NCBI GenBank assembly: GCA_023452965.1
Contig: JAEXUU010000459.1
Coordinates: 1 to 5,787, forward strand
Source: Pseudomonadota bacterium
GTDB taxonomy: Bacteria; Pseudomonadota; Alphaproteobacteria; Rhizobiales; Beijerinckiaceae
DNA length: 5,787 bases
Direction: 5' to 3'
Of the stretch, positions 1 to 5,697 are shown one piece after another; the first letter of the stretch is position 1, and each line of letters opens with the position of its first letter. The notes under the pieces are model-generated. The model ran no database searches, was not told the origin of the DNA, and saw only the letters and a list, made by a program, of their open reading frames with translations. Made by a program: the position numbers and the translations under genes.

Positions 1-2
1 CG

Positions 3-1685
3 CGGGCGGAGGCGCGCCCGGTCGAGAAGTTCGAGCCGGCGGAGAGTCTCGAGGGCAATTATCTCGCGGCCGTGGTCGCAGGTTCGGGGCGCGATCTCGG
101 CGCCGCCTCGGTCTATCTGCGCGAGGCGATCAAGGACGATCCGCAGAACAGCGAGTTGCTGGAGCGCGGCTTCGTCGCCTTCCTTGCCGACGGCGCGATG
201 GGCGACACGTTCCGCGCCGCAGAGAAGCTCGTGCAGCGCGATGCCTCGAACGGCCTGGCGCAGCTTGCGCTCGGTGTGCGGGCGCTGAAGCAGAAATCCT
301 ATGCGACTGCACGCAACCACCTTCAGCGCGGTGGGCGCGGCCGCTCGGCCGACATCACTGCTACGCTGCTGGCGGCCTGGGCCTATTCCGGCTCCGGAGA
401 CACCAAGCGCGCGCTCGAAACCCTGGAAAGGCTGCGGGGCGAAGCGAGCTTCGATCGCTTCCGCGACTATCACGCCGGCCTGATTCTCGACATCGCCGGC
501 CGAAAGACCGATTCGACCCGCCGGCTGAAGGCTGCCTACGACGCCGAGAAGACCAACCTGCGTCTGGTCGATCTCTGGGCTCGCCATCAGGCGCGTGCCG
601 GAGACCGCGATGCGGCGCTGGCGACGCTCAACGAGTTCGAGCAGCGCGTCCGTCCCAATCATCCGGTGGTGCGCGACGCGCTCGCCAAGGTTTCCGGGAA
701 GGAGCAGCTGCCCCGCATCGTCGGCAATGCGCAGCAGGGCGCAGCCGAAGTGCTCTATGGCCTCGCCAGCGCCGGGATTCTTCAGGGCGACGAAGCCACT
801 GCCCTGCTTTACCTCAGGCTCGCGGTCTATCTCGACCCGGGGCACGATCTCGCCGTGCTGACGCTGGGCGACATCCTCGAGCGCGCCAAGCAGACCGAGG
901 ACGCGGTCGAGGTCTATCGCCGCATGCCCGAGACTTCGGCGTTGCGTCCGGTTGCCGACATCCAGGTCGGGCTCGGCCTCGAGGCGCTCGGCAAGACCGA
1001 CGAAGCGGTCAAGCAGCTGGAAGCGCTCATCGTGGCCCGCCCGGACGATATCGAGGCGATCTCGGCGCTCGGCAACATTTATCGCTCGCGCAAGCGCTTC
1101 GAGGAGGCGGCCGACACCTACAACAAGGCGATCGCCAAGCTCGCCTCGCCCGGGCGCTCGAACTGGGATCTCTTCTATTCGCGCGGCATCGCCTATGAGC
1201 GTACGAAGCGGTGGCCGGAGGCCGAGGCGGACCTGCGCAAGGCGCTGGAGCTGATGCCCGAAGCGCTCGGCCGCGAGCGGGCACTGGTCCTCAACTATCT
1301 CGGCTATTCTCTGGTCGACCGGAATCTGAAGCTGGACGAGGCGCTCGGCATGCTCAGGCGCGCCGTCGATCTTAGACCCCGCGATGGCTACATCATCGAT
1401 TCGCTGGGTTGGGCGCACTACCGGCTCGGCCGCTATGACGAGGCCGTAACCGAACTGGAGCGGGCGATGGAGCTGCGTCCGTCCGACCCGGTGATCAACG
1501 ACCATCTCGGCGATGTCTACTGGCGCACCGGCCGCCAGCTCGAGGCGAAGTTCCAGTGGAACCATGCCCGCGATCTCAGCCCCGAGCCGGAGGATCTGGT
1601 CAAGATCCTGCGCAAGATCGAGAAGGGGCTCGACGAGGCTCCGCCCTCGGCGAACGCCGCCGAGCCGAAGAAGGATGGCGGCTGA
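3..1685 (+). CDS. TPR-repeat protein, 5' end outside window (LbcA-like, upstream of ispE)
   Basis: The frame is open from the first complete codon at position 3 to TGA at 1683-1685, giving 560 visible codons with no stop, so the start and any signal peptide or lipobox lie upstream. The in-frame GTG at 72 is not a likely start because the residues before it (ending LEGNYLAA) continue the repeat-like helical sequence. The protein is almost entirely tetratricopeptide repeats. The clearest are in the last 320 residues: EAVKQLEALIVARPDD, EEAADTYNKAIAK, AEADLRKALELMP, DEALGMLRRAVDLRP and DEAVTELERAMELRPSDP. The C-terminal signature (LNYLGYSLVDR, IIDSLGWAHYRLGRYDEA, INDHLGDVYWRTGR) is typical of the TPR protein encoded near ispE in many proteobacteria. 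In Pseudomonas aeruginosa that neighbour (PA4667, LbcA, from memory) is an outer-membrane lipoprotein that activates the protease CtpA. TPRs are protein-binding scaffolds; a role as an envelope adaptor is inference. It is probably co-transcribed with ispE, 3 bp downstream. Confidence 0.9.
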   Translation, partial: RAEARPVEKFEPAESLEGNYLAAVVAGSGRDLGAASVYLREAIKDDPQNSELLERGFVAFLADGAMGDTFRAAEKLVQRDASNGLAQLALGVRALKQKSYATARNHLQRGGRGRSADITATLLAAWAYSGSGDTKRALETLERLRGEASFDRFRDYHAGLILDIAGRKTDSTRRLKAAYDAEKTNLRLVDLWARHQARAGDRDAALATLNEFEQRVRPNHPVVRDALAKVSGKEQLPRIVGNAQQGAAEVLYGLASAGILQGDEATALLYLRLAVYLDPGHDLAVLTLGDILERAKQTEDAVEVYRRMPETSALRPVADIQVGLGLEALGKTDEAVKQLEALIVARPDDIEAISALGNIYRSRKRFEEAADTYNKAIAKLASPGRSNWDLFYSRGIAYERTKRWPEAEADLRKALELMPEALGRERALVLNYLGYSLVDRNLKLDEALGMLRRAVDLRPRDGYIIDSLGWAHYRLGRYDEAVTELERAMELRPSDPVINDHLGDVYWRTGRQLEAKFQWNHARDLSPEPEDLVKILRKIEKGLDEAPPSANAAEPKKDGG

Positions 1686-1688
1686 GCC

Positions 1689-2573
1689 TTGCAGGCTCGT
1701 CTCACCACCCGCGCCCCGGCCAAGATCAATCTCAGCCTGCGCATCCTCGGCCGGCGTGCCGACGGCTATCACGAGCTCGACAGCCTCGTCGCCTTCGCCG
1801 GTGTCGGCGATCAGTTGACGCTGCTGCCGGGCGCGGAGAGCGGGATCGCGATCTCCGGCCCCTTCGCCGAGGGGCTCTCGGTTGCAGCCGACAATCTGGT
1901 GCTGAAGGCGGAAGTTGCCTTGCGCGATCAGGTGCCGGGGCTGCGTTCCGGCCGGTTCCTGCTCGTCAAGCGCCTGCCCGTCGCATCCGGGATCGGCGGC
2001 GGCTCAGCCGATGCCGCTGCCGCGTTGCGCCTGCTCGCGCGGCTGAACGGCCTGCCGTCTGACGCTCCCGCGCTCTATGCCGCCGCCGCGCGCATCGGCG
2101 CCGACGTCCCGGTCTGTCTCGCAGCGAAGACGCGCATCATGCAGGGCATCGGCGAGCGGCTCGGGTCGCCGCTGCGCCTGCCGCGCCTCTTCGCGCTGCT
2201 GGTCAATCCGGGCGTTGCGGTCGGGACCGCCGCGGTCTTCCGCAATCTCGGCCTGCAGCCGGGGGAGGCGGCGATCGAGCCGGCTCCGGCGACGGACGCG
2301 TCCTGGCAGGGCCACGCTTCCGCTCCCTCTGTAATCGAAGCGCTTGCGGCCACGAGAAACGACCTCGAAGCGCCGGCCCGTGGCGCGGCGCCAGTCATCG
2401 CGGATGTCCTGGAGCTGCTCGCCGAACTGCCGGGCTGCCGGCTGGCACGCATGTCGGGCTCGGGCGCGACCTGCTTTGCCCTGTTCGACGATTGCCGGGC
2501 GAGCACGGTAGCGGCCAGGACGCTCGCGCGTCGGCAGCCGGGCTGGTGGATCAAGCCGACCGTGCTGGGCTGA
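1689..2573 (+). CDS. ispE: 4-diphosphocytidyl-2-C-methyl-D-erythritol kinase IspE
   Basis: IspE is the GHMP-family kinase of the cytosolic MEP (non-mevalonate) pathway; it uses ATP to phosphorylate the 2-hydroxyl of CDP-methylerythritol on the way to IPP and DMAPP. The 294-residue length fits the family. Visible motifs are the substrate-binding N-terminus APAKINLSL with Lys12, DGYHEL at 25-30, the ATP-binding glycine-rich loop GIGGGSADAA at 101-110, GADVPV at 138-142 containing the likely catalytic Asp139 (E. coli Asp141), NDLEAPA at 224-230 and the third GHMP motif MSGSGATCFALF at 255-266. The only in-frame start between the TPR stop and the essential AKIN motif is TTG at 1689. The purine-rich AAGGA at 1671-1675 lies 13 nt upstream, longer than ideal, so initiation is probably weak or coupled to termination of the TPR gene 3 bp upstream. 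It is convergent with the Nudix gene, with 30 bp between the stops. Confidence 0.97.
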   Translation: MQARLTTRAPAKINLSLRILGRRADGYHELDSLVAFAGVGDQLTLLPGAESGIAISGPFAEGLSVAADNLVLKAEVALRDQVPGLRSGRFLLVKRLPVASGIGGGSADAAAALRLLARLNGLPSDAPALYAAAARIGADVPVCLAAKTRIMQGIGERLGSPLRLPRLFALLVNPGVAVGTAAVFRNLGLQPGEAAIEPAPATDASWQGHASAPSVIEALAATRNDLEAPARGAAPVIADVLELLAELPGCRLARMSGSGATCFALFDDCRASTVAARTLARRQPGWWIKPTVLG

Positions 2574-2603
2574 CGATCCGCCCGCGTGGACGGCAGGGGC
2601 GCC

Positions 2604-3215
2604 TTAAGCGCCGCTTGCGCCGAAGCCGGGCAGGAGCCCCTTCAGCATCATCAGCCCCAGTGCGGCGATGGTGATCGCGTCCCGGATGGCGCCGCTCTCG
2701 ATCATCGCGATGACTTCGGCGGGAGAGAAACGGCGCGTCACCAGGCCTTGCTCCTCATGGTCGAGATCTCGCGGCGCGGCGCTGAGCTGGCGGGCAAGGA
2801 AGACGTGGCAACCCTGGTTCGAGTAGCCATAGCATTCGAACAGATAACCGGCCTCGATCATCTCGCCGGCCTCGACGCCCGCTTCCTCGCGCAGCTCGCC
2901 GCGGGCGACAGTGACCGGCTCGGCATCCGGCCTGCTCTCCCAGGAGCCTTGCGGCAGTTCCCAGAAGCGGCCCCCCACCGGGTAGCGGTACTGCTCGACG
3001 AGATGCAGGTCGCCATTCGCCTCGACGGCGACGATCGCGACGAAATCCGTCTTCTCGACGACGCCGTAGATGCCCTTTGAGCCGTCCTGCCGGAGGACCT
3101 CGTCCTCCCGCACCCGCATCCAGCGATTCTCATAGACGACCCGCGAGGACAGCGCGGTGATCTCCGCCGGCTGCTCCTGCGCCTCCCCGGAGGGCTTTCC
3201 GGAGGCCTCGTTCAA
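2604..3215 (-). CDS. Nudix hydrolase (ADP-ribose pyrophosphatase-like)
   Basis: This 203-residue protein has the layout of the ADP-sugar/ADP-ribose pyrophosphatase branch of Nudix hydrolases, which cleave X-linked nucleoside diphosphates with Mg2+ in the cytosol. Visible features are VYENRWMRVREDEV (28-40), the QYRYPVGGRFWELPQG strand-turn (75-90) and a Nudix helix GELREEAGV (106-114). The metal-binding glutamates of the helix are Glu107, Glu110 and Glu111. Two departures from the canonical box are visible: the Arg of the REUxEE motif is Gly106, and the loop from Gly90 to this helix is two residues longer than the canonical 23-residue box. The same pattern occurs, from memory, in a ELPQGSWE subgroup, so activity is likely but the substrate is unknown. 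The start is TTG at 3215-3213, overlapping the TGA of the prenyl synthase gene by 4 bp; no Shine-Dalgarno is evident, so translational coupling is inferred. The first in-frame ATG (codon 33) would remove the conserved N-terminal strand. Confidence 0.92.
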   Translation of the reverse strand: MNEASGKPSGEAQEQPAEITALSSRVVYENRWMRVREDEVLRQDGSKGIYGVVEKTDFVAIVAVEANGDLHLVEQYRYPVGGRFWELPQGSWESRPDAEPVTVARGELREEAGVEAGEMIEAGYLFECYGYSNQGCHVFLARQLSAAPRDLDHEEQGLVTRRFSPAEVIAMIESGAIRDAITIAALGLMMLKGLLPGFGASGA

Positions 3216-4228
3216 TGGGCGCGCGCCACGCAGAAATCGACCGCGTCGTTGAGCGCCTGCTTCATCGGCGATTGCGGGTAAAGGCCGAGCGCGTCCTTCG
3301 CCATCTTGGCGTAGTGCCGGGCCCGTTCGACCGTGTCCTCGATCGCCTTGTGCTTGCGCATCAGCGCCTGCGCCTGGGCGAAGTCGCCCTCGTTGATCTG
3401 GCCTTCCTGCAGGGTGCGGCGCCAGAAGGCCCGCTCCTCTTCGTCGCCGCGGCGGAAGGAGAGCACCACCGGCAGCGTGATCTTGCCCTCGCGGAAATCG
3501 TCGCCGGTGTTCTTGCCGAGCGCGCCGGAGGAACCACCATAGTCGAGCGCGTCGTCGATCAGCTGGAAGGCGATGCCGAGATTGAGCCCATAGCTGCGGC
3601 AGGCGGCGGCGCCGGCCTTGGGCGAACCGGCGATCACCGGCCCGACCTCGCAGGCGGCGGCGAAGAGCTCGGCGGTCTTGCCGCGGATCACGGCGAGGTA
3701 CTCGTCTTCTGTCGTCTCGGTGTTCTTGGCGGCGGCAAGCTGCATCACCTCGCCCTCGGCGATCACCGCCGCGGCGGTCGAGAGGATATCGAGCGCCCGC
3801 AGCGAGCCGACTTCGACCATCATCTTGAAGGCCTGGCCGAGCAGGAAGTCGCCGACCAGCACGCTCGCCTCGTTGCCCCAGAGCATGCGGGCGGCGAGCT
3901 TGCCGCGGCGCATGTCGCTCTCGTCGACGACATCGTCATGCAGCAGCGTGGCGGTGTGCATGAATTCGACGGAGGCGGCGAGCTTGACGTGACCCTCGCC
4001 CTCGTAGTCGCACAGGGCCGCCGTCGCCAGCGTCAGCATCGGCCGCAGGCGCTTGCCGCCCGAGGAGATCAGATGGTTGGCGACCTCCGGGATCATCGTC
4101 ACCTGCGAACCCGTCCGCGACAGGATCATCGCATTGACGCGCTCCATGTCGGGGCGGGTCAGACCGACCAGAGCCTCGATCCCGGCCTTGCCGGCTTCCT
4201 TGTCCTCGAAGGCTACGACGACGCCCAC
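3212..4228 (-). CDS. ispB: Long-chain polyprenyl (octa-/decaprenyl) diphosphate synthase
   Basis: This trans-prenyltransferase condenses IPP units onto an allylic diphosphate to make the C40-C50 side chain of ubiquinone. Numbering from the GTG start (338 aa), GGKRLRP at 57-63 binds IPP, the first Asp-rich motif is DDVVD at 98-102 within FMHTATLLHDDVVDESDMRRG-like sequence, and the second is DDALD at 225-229 after FQLI. LGKNTGDDFREGKITLP follows, as in E. coli IspB. The small Ala five residues before the first DDxxD and close similarity to IspB indicate a long-chain enzyme; in alphaproteobacteria the product is often decaprenyl, so DdsA is an equally good name. The frame also opens at TTG 4234, but GGAG at 4239-4236 is 1 nt from that TTG and 7 nt from GTG 4228, so I chose GTG. 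The gene overlaps the Nudix gene by 4 bp and is divergent from the DUF2007 gene. Confidence 0.95.
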   Translation of the reverse strand: MGVVVAFEDKEAGKAGIEALVGLTRPDMERVNAMILSRTGSQVTMIPEVANHLISSGGKRLRPMLTLATAALCDYEGEGHVKLAASVEFMHTATLLHDDVVDESDMRRGKLAARMLWGNEASVLVGDFLLGQAFKMMVEVGSLRALDILSTAAAVIAEGEVMQLAAAKNTETTEDEYLAVIRGKTAELFAAACEVGPVIAGSPKAGAAACRSYGLNLGIAFQLIDDALDYGGSSGALGKNTGDDFREGKITLPVVLSFRRGDEEERAFWRRTLQEGQINEGDFAQAQALMRKHKAIEDTVERARHYAKMAKDALGLYPQSPMKQALNDAVDFCVARAH

Positions 4229-4414
4229 GCTCAAACTCCGACTTTACCGGCGCGGCTGGCGCGCCCTGTCTTTGCTGCACTGCCCTTTGCCATGACCGTC
4301 GCATGCGTGGCCAGCCCCGGCAATCTCTGTCGCGCCGCACAATCTGGTGTGACGATGTCGCAGCGCGGCGATTTTGGGCTTGCGCGGCTTATCCGCCACG
4401 GGCTCCATGGCGCC
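4229..4414. other. Divergent intergenic region without a recognisable promoter
   Basis: This 186-bp stretch lies between the divergent prenyl synthase and DUF2007 genes and must hold promoters for both, unless one gene is served from elsewhere. I scanned both strands for a TTGAC-like -35 with a 16-18 bp spaced A/T-rich -10 and found none that is convincing; the CTTATC at 4388-4393 has no -35 partner. The region contains a GGCGCGCC palindrome around 4259 and a 12-bp palindrome at its right edge. An in-frame ATG at 4355 could extend the DUF2007 protein by 20 residues but lacks a Shine-Dalgarno and precedes the conserved family start. Confidence 0.5.
4236..4239 (-). promoter_or_regulatory. Shine-Dalgarno deciding the GTG start of the prenyl synthase gene
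   Basis: The minus strand reads CGGAGTTTGAGCGTG here. GGAG is 7 nt from GTG at 4228, a normal spacing, but only 1 nt from the in-frame TTG at 4234. This favours GTG. The match to the anti-SD is only four bases, so the choice is moderately secure. Confidence 0.6.
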
Positions 4415-4417
4415 ATG
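4406..4417. repeat. 12-bp perfect palindrome covering the DUF2007 start codon
   Basis: CATGGCGCCATG is identical to its own reverse complement. Its last three bases are the ATG start codon of the DUF2007 gene. No Shine-Dalgarno is visible just upstream, so this palindrome occupies the place where one would sit. It could be an operator or simply a chance result in GC-rich DNA; nothing else in the window repeats it. Confidence 0.45.
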
Positions 4418-4639
4418 CACGAACTGGTCCGCTCCAATGATCTCGTCCTGCTCGGCGCCATCGAGGCGCTGCTCGCCTCTGCCAATCTCGATTGCGTGAT
4501 AGCCGACCAGCATATCAGCGCGCTGGAAGGCATGATCGGCGCCTTCCCGCGCCGGTTGCTGGTGCGCGAGGCCGACCGGAAGCGCGCCCGGGCCTTGCTG
4601 GTCGAGGCCGGCTTCGGCGGCGAATTGCGGCCCGAGTGA
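4415..4639 (+). CDS. DUF2007 family protein (putative signal-transducing protein)
   Basis: This is a 74-residue protein starting MHELVRSNDLVLLGAIEALL. The shape of the whole protein matches the small DUF2007 family: an N-terminal MxELxRTND-type strand, a helix (IEALLASANLD), a second strand with ADQHIS (30-35), a PRRLLVREAD strand (45-54) and a C-terminal helix (KRARALLVEAGF). The fold resembles a ferredoxin-like ACT/PII half, which is why the family carries the name putative signal-transducing protein; no substrate or partner is known to me. The ATG at 4415 gives the conserved family N-terminus. The frame is also open upstream across the antisense strand of the prenyl synthase gene, but that is a high-GC shadow. 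The stop is 6 bp before the methyltransferase start, so the two genes probably form an operon. No Shine-Dalgarno is evident. Confidence 0.85.
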   Translation: MHELVRSNDLVLLGAIEALLASANLDCVIADQHISALEGMIGAFPRRLLVREADRKRARALLVEAGFGGELRPE

Positions 4640-4645
4640 TCCGCC

Positions 4646-5416
4646 ATGACCGATGAGATCCTGCCGGGCCTCGGCGCTATCGGCGAGGACCGCCTGCTCG
4701 ACGGCCGGCTACGCCTGCTGCAACCGCGAAAGGGGCACCGCGCCGGTTCGGATGCGATCCTGCTCGCCGCCGCCCTGCCGGCTCTGGCGGAAGGACCGCT
4801 GGCCGATTTCGGCGCCGGCGTCGGCACCGCCGGCCTGGCCGCCGCCCTGCGGCAGGAGGCGCTTTCGGTCGTGCTGGTCGAGCGCGATCCGGAACTCGCG
4901 GCTCTCGCCGCACGCAACGCTGCCCTCAACGGACTTGATCAGCGCGTCCGCGTCGTCGTCGCTGCGATCGGCGAGCGCGGCGACGGCGCCTTGCAGGCCG
5001 GCCTGCCGGACGCTTCGGCAGCCTGGGTCGCGATGAATCCGCCATTTTTCGAGGCCGGTGCGGCCAAGGCCTCGCCGGTGCCGAATCGCCGCGCCGCCCA
5101 TGTCGGCGACACGCCGCTGGCCCTCTGGCTGAAGGCGGCAAGGCGGGCGTTGCGGCCGCGCGGTGGGGTGACGATCATTCATCGCGCCGAGGCGCTGCCC
5201 GAGATCCTGGCGGCGCTGGCGACGGGCTTCGGCGAGGTCTCGATCCGGCCGGTGCAGGCGCTGGCCGAACGACCGGCGATCCGCGTGATCGTCTCCGCCC
5301 GGCTCGGCAGCAAAAAGCCGGCAGCGTTGCTGCCGGCTCTGGTTCTCAATGGTCCCGATGGCCGCTTCACTGCTGAGAGCGAAGCTCTCCATCGTGGCGA
5401 GGCGGGTCTCGCCTGA
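4646..5416 (+). CDS. TrmN6-like tRNA1(Val) (adenine-37-N6) methyltransferase
   Basis: This 256-residue protein is a class I SAM-dependent methyltransferase of the TrmN6/YfiC (COG4123) type. GHRAGSDAILLAAALP at 30-45 corresponds to the family's KxGTDgiLLGAW segment, DFGAGVGTAGLA at 54-65 is SAM-binding motif I, Glu79 and Asp81 end the second strand and should contact the SAM ribose, and NPPFF at 131-135 is the catalytic NPP(F/Y) motif of amino N6-adenine methyltransferases. E. coli TrmN6 methylates A37 of tRNA1(Val); the exact tRNA substrate here is inferred from family only, and related release-factor or rRNA methyltransferases are the alternative. The ATG at 4646 is 6 bp past the DUF2007 stop; the Shine-Dalgarno is weak (GAGTGAT), consistent with operon coupling. 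Codons for residues about 223-231 also form a terminator for the opposing gene, and the TGA directly abuts that gene's stop codon. Confidence 0.88.
   Translation: MTDEILPGLGAIGEDRLLDGRLRLLQPRKGHRAGSDAILLAAALPALAEGPLADFGAGVGTAGLAAALRQEALSVVLVERDPELAALAARNAALNGLDQRVRVVVAAIGERGDGALQAGLPDASAAWVAMNPPFFEAGAAKASPVPNRRAAHVGDTPLALWLKAARRALRPRGGVTIIHRAEALPEILAALATGFGEVSIRPVQALAERPAIRVIVSARLGSKKPAALLPALVLNGPDGRFTAESEALHRGEAGLA
5312..5338 (-). terminator. Intrinsic terminator for the Gly/Tyr-rich gene, inside the methyltransferase CDS
   Basis: Read on the minus strand, AGCCGGCAGC (5338-5329), loop AAC, GCTGCCGGCT (5325-5316) forms a perfect 10-bp, GC-rich stem that runs directly into TTTTT (5316-5312, the first T being paired). 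This is a classic Rho-independent terminator, 78 nt after the stop codon of the Gly/Tyr-rich gene. On the plus strand the hairpin is followed by CTGGTTCTC, with no T run, so it should work only for minus-strand transcripts. Confidence 0.82.
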
Positions 5417-5689
5417 TCAGCGGCAGACGCGTCTCTCGCGCACCACCCAGCCCCAGCCATCCCAGTAGCGGACCGGGCGATAGAAGCAGCGCGGGCCGTA
5501 ATAGGGGCGGCCATAGCCATAGCCCGGCGGGCGGCCGTAGCCGTAATACGGACGGTCATAGCCGCCGCCCCAGCGCGGGCCGTCATAATAGCCGTCGCCG
5601 AAGGGCTGGGCCGCGACCGGGGTCGAGGCGATCGCGGCGACGCCGAGCGTGGCGGCCGCCGAAAAGCCGAGAAGCAGCTTGCGAGGCAT
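5417..5689 (-). CDS. Small secreted Gly/Tyr/Arg/Pro-rich protein
   Basis: This 90-residue protein has a clear Sec signal peptide: MPRK, a hydrophobic core (LLLGFSAAATLGVAAIA) and a probable signal peptidase I site after VAA at residues 25-27. The mature part of about 63 residues is dominated by Gly, Tyr, Arg and Pro (GYGRPPGYGYGRPYYGP), then ends in CFYRPVRYWDGWGWVVRERRVCR-like sequence with two cysteines, Cys68 and Cys89, that could form a disulfide in the periplasm. Such proteins are common in Hyphomicrobiales and are often labelled hypothetical or, loosely, sulfur globule protein; I do not assign a function. The start is ATG at 5689, because AAGGAGG at 5704-5698 is 8 nt upstream; an in-frame GTG at 5716 would lie upstream of that Shine-Dalgarno and add nine non-signal-like residues. 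The gene is convergent with the methyltransferase gene, with no spacer. Confidence 0.85.
   Translation of the reverse strand: MPRKLLLGFSAAATLGVAAIASTPVAAQPFGDGYYDGPRWGGGYDRPYYGYGRPPGYGYGRPYYGPRCFYRPVRYWDGWGWVVRERRVCR
5489..5599 (-). repeat. Low-complexity Gly-Tyr-Arg-Pro coding repeats
   Basis: Residues 31-67 of the small secreted protein contain imperfect repeats: RPYYG at 46-50 and 61-65, and GYGRP at 50-54 and again at 58-62. The DNA shows matching ccgtaat, ccatag and cggacgg-like repeated blocks. These are degenerate tandem units within one gene and not a mobile or CRISPR-type repeat. They may allow length variation between strains. Confidence 0.6.
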
Positions 5690-5697
5690 GTGATGGT

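Noticed and set aside
1556..2062. 168-codon plus-strand open frame overlapping the TPR and ispE genes
   Set aside because: The translation is Arg/Ala/Gly-rich without recognisable motifs, and it lies in a different frame across two well-supported genes.
2598..2612. Small hairpin GGCGC-CTTAA-GCGCC between the convergent ispE and Nudix stops
   Set aside because: The stem is only 5 bp with no T run on either strand, and such short GC pairs are frequent by chance here. It is not enough to call a terminator.
3215..4639. 474-codon plus-strand open frame running antisense through the whole prenyl synthase gene
   Set aside because: It is a high-GC shadow: its translation is low-complexity (Gly/Arg/Ala/His/Leu-rich) with no family resemblance, while the opposite strand has clear DDxxD motifs. 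Only its last 74 codons, the DUF2007 gene, are real.
4709..5392. 227-codon minus-strand open frame opposite the methyltransferase gene
   Set aside because: It mirrors the codon structure of the methyltransferase gene and its translation is Arg/Gln/Gly-rich with no motifs; the plus strand has SAM motif I and NPPFF.
5396..5413. Hairpin GGCGAG / CTCGCC at the end of the methyltransferase gene as a plus-strand terminator
   Set aside because: It has a 6-bp stem and 6-nt loop, but is followed by TGATCAGCGG and no T run. It lies inside the coding sequence and is far weaker than the hairpin at 5312-5338.
5489..5599. Repeated blocks in the small secreted protein gene as a possible CRISPR or tandem non-coding repeat
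   Set aside because: The units are short, imperfect, keep the reading frame and encode Gly-Tyr-Arg-Pro repeats; there are no uniform spacers.
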